Part shown: positions 19,290 through 29,421 of the stretch, in pieces
Position numbering within the stretch: the stretch's first letter is position 1
Layout: the number at the start of each line of letters is the position of its first letter
Source of the DNA: Bactericera cockerelli
Taxonomy: Eukaryota; Arthropoda; Insecta; Hemiptera; Triozidae
DNA: 64,000 nucleotides
Direction of reading: 5' to 3'
Assembly: GCA_024516035.1 (NCBI GenBank)
Contig: CM044966.1
Location: 22,479,185 to 22,543,184 of the forward strand
Position numbers and translations under genes: made by a program
The notes under the pieces: model-generated
Told to the model about the DNA's origin: nothing
The model's input: the letters and a program-made list of their open reading frames with translations, nothing else
Database searches by the model: none

Positions 19290-20250
19290 ATACAAAATTC
19301 CTGCCCCGCTGGGAATCGAACCCAGGTCACCATGCGTACAATGCCTAGCGCGCTAACTCACTCTGCCACTCTCCATGACCATGCAGTTGAAAGCGATGTT
19401 AAATTTTTGTTTAAAAAAACGCTTGCATACGAGTCTGCAACCATTGGGACATTTTCATCTTTACTATTCAAGGTCCAAAACCCAACTGACCAAATTTCGT
19501 ATTGTGCGCATGACACATACCTTCTCTCTTCTCTCCCTCTACAATTCAATACTTCGCCATTGTGCGCATGACACACACTTTCCCTCTTCTCTCCCTTTAC
19601 AATTCAATATTTCGTTACATAATATCGTTACATAATATCGTTACATAATTTCGTTACATAATTTCGTCACATAATTGACATTTTCATGTCTTTGCTCTGG
19701 CACATAACCAAAATTATGTGACGAAAATATGTAACGAAATTATGTAACGATATTATGTAACGATATTGACATTTTCATGTCTTTGCTCTGGCACATAACC
19801 AAAATTATGTGACGAAATTATGTAACGAAATTATGTAACGATATTATGTAACGATATTATGTAACGATATTATGTAACGATATTATGTAACGATATTATG
19901 TAACGATATTATGTAACGAAATATTGAATTGTAAAGGGAGAGAAGAGGGAAAGTGTGTGTCATGCGCACAATGGCGAAGTATTGAATTGTAGAGGGAGAG
20001 AAGAGAGAAGGTATGTGTCATGCGCACAATACGAAATTTGGTCAGTTGGGTTTTGGACCTTGAATAGTAAAGATGAAAATGTCCCGATGGTTGCAGACTC
20101 GTATGCAAGCGTTTTTTTTTTTTTAACAAAAATTTAACATCGCTTTCAACTGCATGGTCATATCAGTAGTCACCGTGGCAGAGTGAGTTAGCGCGCTAGG
20201 CATTGTACGCATGGTGACCTGGGTTCGATTCCCAGCGGGGCAGGAATTTT
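19290..20250. repeat. 1-kb palindrome with tRNA-like ends
   Basis: Two near-identical arms (about 19290-19660 and 19905-20250) face each other. Each outer end is a tRNA-like block with GAGTTAGCGCGCTAGGC and GGGTTCGATTCCCAGCGGGG; the left one is on the minus strand and the right one on the plus, so they point outward. Inner arm blocks contain TTGTGCGCATGACACA twice. Both arms encode the same 54 residues starting MCHAHNGEVLNC, which shows how little they have diverged. This ORF is repeat, not gene. Confidence 0.85.
19610..19920. repeat. 13-bp tandem array at the palindrome centre
   Basis: Units of TATGTAACGATAT and variants (ATTATGTAACGAA), in both orientations and split by copies of CATGTCTTTGCTCTGGCACA. 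A degraded relative lies at 31745-32330. Confidence 0.85.
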
Positions 20251-20299
20251 TTGGTTATGTGCCAGAGCAAAGACATGAAAATGTCAAAACGAAAGCCAA

Positions 20300-20825
20300 A
20301 TCGTCTAGTATGCAAGATAAAAGAGAATCTCACTGTGTTCGGTTAAAAAAGGGTTTTATTTTCATGTTTATGTATGGTTATTAGAAATAAAGTTTTTATA
20401 TTTTTGTAAAACATATTATTAGATCTCCCGAGTACCTTATAAAAAAACGTGTTTACTATGTAACCAGGTATCTATGTCCTTTTTTTTGTTTCATTGAGGC
20501 GATTTAACTTGTCATTTTCAATTCATTTGTTCTAATAATAATAATAAATCATTTTTGTTTTATTTTTCATATTTTTTACAGAGGACTTTCCTTCATTATT
20601 CTTATTCTATTCTTCTTTATACTATTGAGAAGTGCTCCAGTAAAGCATACTCATCCAGTAAAGTAAGAGGTCAACTCTCTATTTAAATTTTTAAGTAGTG
20701 CTAGAAATAATCTCGCCCTTTGTGATTTATGTAAATAATTTCAATAAAGAGTTTACTACTACTACTTACAATCGTTATCTCTGCTAACAAATGGTTCTGA
20801 AACCAGTCAGTTTCATTAGTGTCTA
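20300..20825. other. No gene recognised
   Basis: AT-rich. AATTTCAATAAAGAG near 20740 could be the tail of an old retroelement. No exon was seen. Confidence 0.4.
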
Positions 20826-20827
20826 AC

Positions 20828-21052
20828 TATGTGCACTGGTAGTCAAGTGGTTAACGCGCTAGTCTGGTAATCCAGGAAGCGTAGGGATCCGTTGGTTTGA
20901 ATCCCACCCAGTGCACGAATTTTCCTCATTAATTTAAGTTTGTGACCACATAATGATAAGACTCTGAGGGTTAGGTGGTAGAAACTGCTTTGATCATTAA
21001 CCTCGCCTGGTGGTTACCTTCCACTAAAGAGTATTATTATTATTATTATGTA
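20828..21052 (+). repeat. SINE-A, full-length tRNA-derived copy
   Basis: Head TCAAGTGGTTAACGCGCTAG then GGTTTGAATCCCACCC; body GTGACCACATAATGATAAG; tail CCTCGCCTGGTGGTTACC and a TTA run. It is the most abundant SINE here: 30.3, 44.9, 46.6, 48.4, 50.2, 52.9, 54.4, 58.5, 60.6 kb. Confidence 0.85.
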
Positions 21053-21074
21053 CGTATACCTTACTCATTTGTAA

Positions 21075-21604
21075 CATTATTGAGATTGTAGCTTTACGAT
21101 CTCGCCTTGTACCTAGTTTGTACGTGGAATCAGGTGTTCCACCTCTTCACCTCAGAAGGGATAAACTAGCGATGAATTGTGTTTCCAAAAACGCCAGTTG
21201 TCCATCTAATCCTGTTTCTAATCTGATAATAACTCCAAGATTTAATGCTGAAATTTTTTCGCACAGTAAACCTAAACCCCTTTGCTTTAGCTTTAGAGAG
21301 GACACTAATTTCACGCGTAACCTCTTCATCAGTGATTTCACTCCTTATCAGAGACACATCCCGCCATACTCCTCAAATTGGTAATTTTCTAAATGTAGGA
21401 AAGAAAGAAAATGTCCCTGCTACTGTTTTACATCAGTGCGACAAAAGCCCTCATATCTCACTGGAGCTCAATCGACAGGCAATCCATATTGGAAAAGGTA
21501 GTACTTTGTCGTATGAGGATAGGCCATACACCCACAGCTTTCTATTCAAGCGTAATCATCCAACGAACTGCCGCAGGCCGCTGTGGCAAAATTATAGCCG
21601 TTAA
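21075..21604 (+). pseudogene. Degenerate LINE pol C-terminal fragment
   Basis: YVESGVPPLHLRRDKLAMN followed by SNPVSNLI resembles the segment after reverse transcriptase in I/Jockey-type elements (LYVEAGEPPLxxRR). Later, in another frame, VVLCRMRIGHTPTAF resembles the RLRIGHTRLTH motif of the same group. Frames shift between the blocks, so it is dead. It runs directly into the minisatellite. Confidence 0.7.
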
Positions 21605-21644
21605 CTACAAACTAAACTGTCGTCTCAATGCGCAAATAAGAGCC

Positions 21645-22610
21645 TCCCTACCTGTTCCTCCAGCTCTCTACCTGTCCCTCCAGCCTCCCTACCTGTCCCT
21701 CCAGCTCTCTACCTGTCCCTCCAGCTCTCTACCTGTCCCTCCAGCTCTCTACCTGTCCCTCCAGCTCTCTACCTGTCCCTCCAGCTCTCTACCTGTCCCT
21801 CCAGCTCTCTACCTGTCCCTCCAGCTCCCTACCTGTCCCTCCAGCTCCCTACCTGTCCCTCCAGCTCTCTACCTGTCCCTCCAGCTCCCTACCTGTCCCT
21901 CCAGCTCCCTACCTGTCCCTCCAGCTCCCTACCTGTCCCTCCAGCTCTCTACCTGTCCCTCCAGCTCTCTACCTGTCCCTCCAGCTCTCTACCTGTCCCT
22001 TCAGCTCCCCACCTGTCCCTCCAGCTCTCTACCTGTCCCTCCAGCTCTCTACCTGTCCCTCCAGCTCCCTACCTGTCCCTCCAGCTCCCTACCTGTCCCT
22101 CCAGCTCCCTACCTGTCCCTCCAGCTCTCTACCTGTCCCTCCAGCTCCCTACCTGTCCCTCCAGCTCCCTACCTGTCCCTCCAGCTCTCTACCTGTCCCT
22201 CCAGCTCTCTACCTGTCCCTCCAGCTCCCTACCTGTCCCTCCAGCTCCCTACCTGTCCCTCCAGCTCTCTACCTGTCCCTCCAGCTCTCTACCTGTCCCT
22301 CCAGCTCTCTACCTGTCCCTCCAGCTCCCTACCTGTCCCTCCAGCTCTCTACCTGTCCCTCCAGCTCTCTACCTGTCCCTCCAGCTCTCTACCTGTCCCT
22401 CCAGCTCTCTACTTGTCCCTCCAGCTCTCTACCTGTCCCTCCAGCTCTCTACCTGTCCCTCCAGCTCCCTATCTGTCCCTCCAGCTCTCTACCTGTCCCT
22501 CCAGCTCCCTACCTGTCCCTCCAGCTCCCTACCTGTCCCTCCAGCTCTCTACCTGTACCTTCAGAATTCTACCTGTCCCTCCAGCTGCCTACCTGTCCCA
22601 GGTCCCTCCA
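21645..22610 (+). repeat. 20-bp minisatellite, about 47 copies
   Basis: The unit is CCAGCTCTCTACCTGTCCCT, with CTCT/CTCC as the main variant. Because three units make 60 bp, all three frames repeat every 20 residues and stay open, giving a spurious 417-residue frame. There is no sign of a real protein. Confidence 0.93.
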
Positions 22611-23639
22611 GCTCTGTCAGACTCTGTCGAAAGCGCTGATTCCTTTCTCCGTTATGGAAAATAAATAAAACTATATATACTTGTATAATACGCCAGAAGA
22701 ATCGGCGCGAACGACCTGAGTAATGACAGAGTTAAAGCGCCTAAAAGAAAAAAGAAAGAAAAAAAGAGAACAAGATCAGGGGAGAAAAGTGTTCTAGGTT
22801 TATTTTTAGGTAAAGATATATTGGAACTAAATACTATTGTAAATACAATTATTATTTTTTCTTCTTCTAAGATTACAAAGTAAATACAATTATTATTATT
22901 TATTTTTTTTCTTCTAAGATTACTAAAGTTTTATATTCTATGCTTATATTTTGTATATTTACTACCGACAGTCCGAAGACGCCCGTATTACGGAAGCAGA
23001 AATAAGCAATCTATCTAATCAAAACTCTATTCACTGGAAAAAAATTAGGCCCCGTCTGAAACTTTCAGGGAATGTTATGGGTTTTGTTCTGAATACAAAA
23101 CACAGTTTTAGTATTTCTCAAAATGGCGGAAATGGTATTTTTCGGCCATTTTGAGAAACAGGTATTTTCATTTTTATCTTTTTTTACGTACAACACATTA
23201 AATTTTTGGGAATCAAAATTGTTGTTTGTGATAAGTTTTATTGAAAAATAGTTAACAAAATATCTTTAGGTCAATAAGGTCAATAATCATTGTAGCTAAA
23301 AGTTTCACAGCCTGGGGGTGATTTTATCGTTCGTAAAAATCGTAAAATAAAGAAGTTTTCATATTCCAACCTTTTTTTTTTGTTGATACTTGCATTTACT
23401 TTTATATGAGTTTCCAAAAAAGATTCTACGATTTACGGTTTTCAATATTTGCACGCTAAAGTTCGCGACAGTGGCTGTATTTACGAACAATAATCATATT
23501 AAAGTTGGTACATGTAGTCCAGATTGGGAGGAAAAGTCCCGAGAATACTGGATGCATTCCCTCTCTGGATCGCCAAGGACAGCGATTGGTAGAGAAAGGT
23601 CTTGGCTTTCCTCACTTCTTAATTTCTACACGCTATGGT

Positions 23640-23645
23640 TTTATT
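23640..23645 (-). terminator. Polyadenylation signal of gene C
   Basis: AATAAA in transcript sense, 15 nt past the stop; a second AATAAA overlaps the stop at 23655-23660. Confidence 0.55.
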
Positions 23646-23659
23646 GTAGTTTTGTTTAT

Positions 23660-23997
23660 TTAAAGCTTGCCGGCAACGATGCTGGCTAACACGGGTACCA
23701 GGAGTCCGAGGAATCTCCCGGTTGTGTTTGTGGGTTTACTCAAGTTCTTGTGGTTTTGGGCCACGGCAGCAACTGGCGGTGATGCGGATGAGTTGGCTGT
23801 TTTGGAAGCCAGTGCAAGCTTGCCGACAATATTGGCTACCGCGGGTACAATGAATCCGAGGAATCTCCCGGTTGTGTTTGTGGGTTTACTCAAGTTCTTG
23901 CTGTCTTGGGCCACGTCAGCAACTGGTGGTGATGCGGATGGGCTGACTGTTTTGGAAGTCAGTGCAGGATCTAGACTAGCCGCTTCGGAACTGTAGG
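23660..23997 (-). CDS. Gene C exon 2: short secreted protein, two NTTGRF modules
   Basis: 338 nt after acceptor AAATTTTCAG, joining exon 1 in phase 1 (G+CC = Ala) to give 127 aa. The mature part starts AYSSEAASLDPAL. Two tandem 50-residue units follow; each has a Ser/Ala/Pro linker (PSASPPVA), AQD or AQN, KNLSKPTNTTGRF, then a hydrophobic stretch such as LGFIVPAVANIVGKL. Unit 2 ends LGLLVPVLASIVAGKL and the stop. Each unit has two sequons (NLS, NTT). There are no mature cysteines and no dibasic cleavage sites. The family is not recognised. The hydrophobic segments could be amphipathic helices; membrane or surface activity is inference. Confidence 0.8.
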
Positions 23998-24139
23998 CTG
24001 AAAATTTAATAATAATAATAAATACCCGGTGTAAGAGAGTTTATTTACGGAAATAACCCTATTTACAATGTCAACAGTATAAATGTCAATAAATACAATT
24101 TCAAAGAAAGAGATTGATATGCGTATAAAACATACCTTA

Positions 24140-24345
24140 TTATTATTATTAAACACTTTATTAGATAAAAAGACATATGTATTATGTATAATACAAATAA
24201 TTATTATAACAATGAAAAAATGGAAACAATATATACAATAAAAAGGAAAAAGAATAGAAAAATATATATAAACCTATGACCTAACTAAAGGGCGGGGTTA
24301 TTGCCTATGGTAATCTCTTCTACCCAACCCTTATAGGTAAATAGA
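24140..24345 (+). repeat. Repeat G in gene C intron
   Basis: AAACACTTTATTAGATAAAA through AACTAAAGGGCGGGGTTATT. The same block is at the matching place in gene D's intron. Confidence 0.75.
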
Positions 24346-24514
24346 AACCTTATAGGTAAATGGAAAGAAAATACAAATGTAAGTACGTTTTTTTTTTAAC
24401 CATTAAGGAATAAGCAATGGAGAACTCTATCAAATATGGCTACCGTTTTTACCTCTAAAAACAATTAAAAAAGAAGAATTATGGCGAAATAGAGGACTTA
24501 AGTCATGACTTAAC

Positions 24515-24890
24515 ATCGGTTTTCCCCATCTAAGGCAATACGCAAAACCAAAACTTAACTGCACAAAGGTATTACAAAAACGTCCATTAATTACGTCCTT
24601 ATTATATTATTATTGTTGTGATCTCCTCTGTGTTCTTAGTATCCAAAATGGCCGACTTAACGAGACGCGTTTATTACCTACCCATGAGATAACCATTATG
24701 TCTCCATTACTTATACCTCCATGGTAGAAACCGTAGTCGAGTGAAGCAGCTCACTTGAAGGCACGGTGACCGGGTATCGATACCCAGCAGAGTTTTTCTG
24801 CTCTGTATTTGGACATACGGGGCTCAGTCATGCCCCATGAGCAAAAATGAGTAGATATTTGTGTGAAGGGACCAGACAAATAAAAAAATA
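24515..24890. repeat. MITE relative and tRNA-like repeat in gene C intron
   Basis: 24515-24605 resembles the GGGCGGAATTAATAGAC MITE (ACAAAAACGTCCATTAAT). 24720-24830 holds GTAGTCGAGTGAAGCAGC and GGGTATCGATACCCAGC, a possible old tRNA-derived unit. Both recur in gene D's intron. Confidence 0.5.
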
Positions 24891-24894
24891 TGAT

Positions 24895-25370
24895 TTTTTT
24901 TTTACTTTCTTTGTCCTATAACAAGGAAAGTATTGTATTTTTTAATTCGAAGCAAATAAACAAAAAATCTGGTGTGACACCACATGACTTTCCTTATCAC
25001 CGCCACTGATGACTCAACGGTAACAGTTGGCTAAAAATTAATGTAAAGTTCGTAATCAGCACCTCAAAATCGTTGGATTTCATGTGTCACAACCCCCATC
25101 TAGAACGAATAATAAAAAAGTTAGTCGACCCCATAATATCGCTAAATTAGGGCCGGGATCCAAAAAGTTCAAGATATCAAAAAATGATGAGAGTAAAACC
25201 CTATTATTTTTACTTCCCTTATCCTATAATAAGGAAAGTATTGTATTCGTCGAAAATTTGTTTTCGGCCATTGATTCGTGCGTCCGTGTGTGTGTGTTTG
25301 TCCGTCTCTGTAGCAACTAACAAGTGCAACTTTACTGTTGCTAGATAAGGTTTATCTAGCTTTATTTGTA
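24895..25370. repeat. Dispersed repeat family 2 in gene C intron
   Basis: Two palindromic ends (CTTATCCTATAATAAGGAAA near 25220; CTTTGTCCTATAACAAGGAA near 24905) bracket the usual modules, followed by GCAACTTTACTGTTGCTAGA. Confidence 0.65.
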
Positions 25371-25371
25371 T

Positions 25372-25790
25372 TGTATATTGTATATGGTATATTGTATATT
25401 GTCTATTGTATATTGAATATTGTATTGTATTGTATTTTATTGTATTGTATTGTGTTGTATTGTATTGTATTGTGTTGTGTTGTATTGTATTGTGTTGTAT
25501 TGTATAATATTGTATTGTATTGTATTGTATTGTGTTGTATTGTATTGTATTGTGTTGTATTGTATAATATTGTATTGTATTGTATTGTATTGTGTTGTAT
25601 TGTATTGTATTGTGTTGTATTGTATAATATTGTATTGTATTGTATTGTATTGTATTGTATTGTATTGTATTGTATTGTATTGTGTTGTATTGTATTGTAT
25701 TGTATTGTATTGTATTGTATTGTATTGTATTTTATTGTATTGTATTGAATTGTATTGTATTGTATTGAATTGTATTGTATTGTATTGTAA
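25372..25790. repeat. (TTGTA)n pentanucleotide array beside gene C donor
   Basis: About 420 bp of TTGTA with TTGTG, TATAA and TTGAA variants. In transcript sense it is (TACAA)n starting about 14 nt inside the intron. Open frames on both strands are artefacts of the pentamer. Confidence 0.93.
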
Positions 25791-25803
25791 AAAGGAAACT
25801 TAC

Positions 25804-25849
25804 CCAGACAGGCGAACATCACAACCAAACTGACGAGAGCGATCTTCAT
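25804..25849 (-). CDS. Gene C exon 1: signal peptide
   Basis: 46 nt coding MKIALVSLVVMFACL plus one base, with donor G|GTAAGT. The intron to exon 2 is 1806 bp. Confidence 0.8.
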
Positions 25850-25865
25850 TGTAAGTAAAGCGAAG

Positions 25866-25997
25866 ATAAGTGACTATGATACCAAAGGTAAGTGACTATG
25901 TTACCAAAGGTAAGTGACTATGTTACCAAAGGTAAGTGACTATGTTACCAAAGGTAAGTGACTATGTTACCAAAGGTAAGTGACTATGTTACCAAAA
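25866..25997 (-). repeat. Six 22-bp leader units of gene C
   Basis: Six head-to-tail copies of GTAAGTGACTATG plus TTACCAAAG, between ATG and TATA. They lengthen the predicted 5' UTR to about 160 nt, against about 27 nt in gene D, which has none. Confidence 0.85.
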
Positions 25998-26037
25998 GTA
26001 AGTTAACAATGAATTGACAAGACGTATGCTGAACGTC

Positions 26038-26043
26038 TTTATA
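26038..26043 (-). promoter_or_regulatory. TATA box of gene C
   Basis: CTATAAAGACG in transcript sense, 189 nt before the ATG because of the leader-unit expansion. Confidence 0.65.
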
Positions 26044-26504
26044 GTGATATGAAAAAAAGTTTTATTGTAAATTTACGGTTAATAAAATTTGCTATTTTTA
26101 TTGATCCAAGCAGCAAATATTAAGTTTGCTCAATAAAGATGATTTTTATTATTCAAGAGAAACAATGTTATGTATTTCAAGAAACTGTTTAATTAACACG
26201 TTGAACGCCGAGGCATTTTTGGGGTATGGCTTGAATGGGCCACGCTGATTTCAGGCACTGTCAAAATTCGGGCTGAGGCCCAAATACGGGTTTCACAGTT
26301 GCGCCTAAATTTGAGCTGAATCCCGTATTTGGTTTTCACTTTTTAACTTGAACGGAAAAAAAAACAAAAAAAAAAAACTAAGAAAAAATTCTACTTGACG
26401 AAAAAAAAAAATGGCTCAGGGTAGTTCGTACCTTGAAAGTGGAAAGTACGGGATCCACGGCCAGTCTCAACATAGCCTGAATACCACATATGGGATTACT
26501 CTGT

Positions 26505-26845
26505 CTTATCTTGAGCAGGGTTGACGTTGTTCAACCTCATGGTTGAGGTTGGTTGGTTTTGGCACATTTTTTAAGGCTGAATGCCCTTCCTAACGCCAAC
26601 GATTCTATTTGATTTAACGTCCTGGATTAGGACTGGGGTTTCACCCTCCATTCGCTGGGAAATCGTACCAGCTGCCCACATTAAACTCACCCAGCCTGGG
26701 TAGGCCGGAAATGCCAGCCTCACATGTATGGACGGAACAGAATTTTCTGTGTGAAAAATCTGCTCCGACTGGGGATCAAACTCAGAATCTCTGGACTACG
26801 GGCAGTAGTCACAACCGTTACGCCACGAAGGCTGGCCAGCATAAC
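26505..26845 (-). repeat. SINE-B, minus strand, between units C and D
   Basis: Tail CAACCTCATGGTTGAGGTTG, body ACCCAGCCTGGGTAGG, and a tRNA-like head ending AACCGTTACGCCACGAAGG. It marks the junction between the duplicated units. Confidence 0.8.
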
Positions 26846-27705
26846 AACAATCAATGATTACTCATTAGAACTAATTAAACTCGAACCTTCGTAATGCTGG
26901 CTATTTTTATTCTTCTTCTAAGGTCACAAAGTAAATACAATTTTTATTTTTTTTTCTTCTAAGATTACAAAAGTCTTATATTCAATGCTAATTATTTGCT
27001 TATATTTAGTTAATTTACGACAGTCCGAAGACACATGTATTACGGCAGCAGAAAAAAGCAATCCATCAGAAATAACCCTACTCATTGGAAAAAAAATTAG
27101 GCCCCCTCTGAAACTTTCAGGGAATGTTATGGGTTTTGTTGTTAGTACAAAACTCAGTTTTCGTATTTCTCAAAATGGCGGAAATGGTCTTTTTCGGCCA
27201 CTTTGTGAAACAGGTATTTTCATTTTTATCTTTTTTTTACGTACATCACACAGTAATTTTTTGGGAATCAAAATTGTTGTTTGTGATAAGTTTTATTGAA
27301 AAATAGTTAACAAAATATCTTAAGGTCAGTAAGGTCAATAATCACTGTAGTTAAAAGTTTCACAGCCTGGGGGTGATTTTATCGTTCGTAAAAATCGTAA
27401 AATAAAGAAGTTATTTCGCTTTTCATATTCCAACCTTTTTTTTTGATACTTGCATTTACTTTTATATGAGTTTCCAAAAAAGATTCTAAGATTTACGGTT
27501 TTCAATATGCGCACGCTAAAGTTCGCGACAATGGCTGTATTTACGAACAACAATCAAATTAAAGTTGGTAGATATAGTCCAGAGAGGGATTGGGAGGAAA
27601 AATCCCGAGAATACTGGATGCATTCCCTCTCTGGATCGCCAAGGACAGGGATTGGTAGAGAAAGGTCTTGGCTTTCCTCACTTCTTAATTTCTACATGCT
27701 ATGGT

Positions 27706-27711
27706 TTTATT
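27706..27711 (-). terminator. Polyadenylation signal of gene D
   Basis: AATAAA in transcript sense, 19 nt past the stop, matching gene C. Confidence 0.55.
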
Positions 27712-27729
27712 GTAAAGTTTTGTTTTATT

Positions 27730-28067
27730 TTAAAGCTTGCCGATAACGATATTGGCTAACGCGGGTACCAGGAGTCCGAGAAATCTTCCGGTTGTGTTTG
27801 TGGGTTTACTCAAGTTCTTGTGGTCTTGGGTCACGTTAGCAACTGGTGGTGATGCGGATGAGTTGGCTGTTTTGGAAGCCAGTGCAAGCTTGCCGACGAT
27901 ATTGGCTACCGCGGGTACAATGAATCCGAGGAATCTCCCGGTTGTGTTTGTGGGTTTACTCAAGTTCTTGTGGTCTTGGGCCACGTCAGCAACTGGCGGT
28001 GATGCGGATGGGCTGGCTGTTTTGGAAGTCACTGCAGCGTCTAGACTAGCCGCTTCGGAACTGTAGG
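27730..28067 (-). CDS. Gene D exon 2: short secreted protein, two NTTGRF modules
   Basis: 338 nt, same length and frame as gene C, giving 127 aa with exon 1. The mature part starts AYSSEAASLDAAV. Units at residues 32-76 and 82-127 repeat with a 50-residue period: SASPPVA, QDHKNLSKPTNTTGRF, then LGFIVPAVANIVGKL or LGLLVPALANIVIGKL. Differences from C are mostly single substitutions (AQDHK for AQDSK, ANVTQ for AAVAQ); reading frame, length and both sequons are kept, which suggests selection on the protein. The role is unknown. Confidence 0.82.
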
Positions 28068-28119
28068 CTGAAAATTTCATAGAAAAAGATTATAGTGCGT
28101 AAAAAAAACATCATCATAT

Positions 28120-28265
28120 CATCATAGGGTGGCGTCATTGTGAACGATGGTAGCCAGGCAGTGGAGGAATGACCCAGCACTTCTACCACTGTCTTTATAA
28201 GGAGGCTAATAATTTACAAGGGCCCCCAGAACCAAGCCAATGCTGGTCTACTCCCTGTTTATAGT
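28120..28265 (-). repeat. Dispersed CATTGGCTTGG repeat in gene D intron
   Basis: Reverse of 17600-17735: GTCATTGTGAACGATGGTAG to CAATGCTGGTCTACTCCC. It is absent from the matching place in unit C, so it inserted after the duplication. Confidence 0.7.
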
Positions 28266-28299
28266 GCCCAAGTCAGAAAAAAATCATACCTTATTTTTA

Positions 28300-28485
28300 T
28301 TATTAAACAATTTATTAGATAAGAAGACATATACTTATGTACTATACAAATAATCATTATAACAATGAAAAATGGAAACATACAATAAAAAGGAAAAAGA
28401 ATAGAAAAATATATATAAACCTATGTTCTAACTAAAGGGCGAGGTTATTTCCTATGGCAATCTCTTCTACCCTACCCTTATAGGT
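28300..28485 (+). repeat. Repeat G in gene D intron
   Basis: AATTTATTAGATAAGAAG through TAACTAAAGGGCGAGGTTAT; counterpart of 24140-24345. Confidence 0.75.
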
Positions 28486-28619
28486 AAATAGAAAGTTAAT
28501 ACAAATGTAAATAAGTTTTTTTTTAAATCATAAAGGAATAAGCAATGGAGAACTCTATCAAATATGGCTACCGTTTTTATCTCTAAAATATTGAAAGAAG
28601 AAGAATTAGGGCGACACTG

Positions 28620-29207
28620 AGGACTTAAGTCATGACTTAACATCGGTTTTCCCCATCTAAGACAATACGCAAAACCAAGACTTAACTGCACAGAGGTATT
28701 ACAAAAACGTCCATTAATTGCGTCCTTAATATTTTATAGTTGTGATCTCCTCTGTGTTCTAAGTATCCAAAATGGCCGACTTAACGAGACGGGTTCATTA
28801 CCTACCCACGATATAACCATTATGTCTCCATTACTTATACCTCCATGGTAGAAACCGTAGTCGAGTGGAGCAGCTCACTTGAAGGCACGGTGACCTGGTA
28901 TCGATACCCAGCAGAGTTTTTCTGCTCTGTATTTGGACATCCATGGTTCAAGCATGCCTGCATGCCCCATGAGGAAAAATGAGTAGATATTTGTTTGAAG
29001 GGACCAGACAAGTAAAGAAATGTGATTTTTTTTTTTTGTCCTACACAGTTCTTCACATTTCTGGACAAACCATAGCCTCAGGGTACGAAAAAAATTGTTT
29101 TCGGCCATTGATTCATGCGTCCGTGTGTTTGTGTCTGCCCGTCTCTGTAGCAAATAACAAGTGCAACTTTATTGTTGCTAGATAAGGCTTATCTAGCTTT
29201 ATTTGGG
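28620..29207. repeat. MITE relative, tRNA-like unit and family 2 piece in gene D intron
   Basis: The order matches 24515-25370 in unit C but the family 2 part is shorter: only the segment with CACATTTCTGGACAAACC and GCAACTTTATTGTTGCTAGA is left. Confidence 0.6.
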
Positions 29208-29300
29208 GGATTGTATTGTATTGTATATTGTGTTGTATATTGTATTGTATATTGTGTTGTATATTGTATTGTATATTGTATTGTATTGTATTTTATTGTT
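29208..29300. repeat. Short (TTGTA)n array beside gene D donor
   Basis: About 90 bp of TTGTA and TATTG units, against about 420 bp in gene C. Confidence 0.9.
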
Positions 29301-29313
29301 AAAAAAAACTTAC

Positions 29314-29359
29314 CCAGACAGGCGAACATCACAAGTAAACTGACGAGAGCTATCTTCAT
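29314..29359 (-). CDS. Gene D exon 1: signal peptide
   Basis: 46 nt coding MKIALVSLLVMFACL plus one base, with donor G|GTAAGT. The intron to exon 2 is 1246 bp. Confidence 0.8.
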
Positions 29360-29415
29360 TGTTATTAGAACGAAGGTAAGTTAACAATAAATTGACAAGA
29401 CGTGTGATGAACGTC

Positions 29416-29421
29416 TTTATA
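29416..29421 (-). promoter_or_regulatory. TATA box of gene D
   Basis: ATATAAAGACG in transcript sense, only 57 nt before the ATG because the leader units are missing. Confidence 0.65.

Larger units (their letters stand above)
22842..26495. repeat. Segmental duplication, unit C
   Basis: The unit carrying gene C is repeated at 26903-29920 with gene D. Shared landmarks in order: CTTCTTCTAAG, GACAGTCCGAAGAC, AGGGAATGTTATGGGTTTTG, GTTTCACAGCCTGGGGGTGA, exon 2, repeat G, exon 1, TATA, GAACGCCGAGGCATTTTTGG, GAATACCACATAT. Unit C is longer mainly because of a longer pentamer array, more leader units and extra family 2 sequence. Confidence 0.85.

Noticed and set aside
19896..20137. Identical 54-residue frames starting MCHAHNGEVLNC in both palindrome arms
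   Set aside because: They are on opposite strands of one palindrome and carry no codon bias or splice context.
21411..22664. 417-codon open frame rich in Pro, Leu and Ser
   Set aside because: It is the translation of a 20-bp minisatellite attached to a frameshifted LINE remnant; the three frames read equally well.
25338..25849. 136-148-codon frames in the TTGTA array
   Set aside because: Pentanucleotide repeat with no stop in several frames. Only the last 46 nt (25804-25849, minus) are coding, as gene C exon 1.
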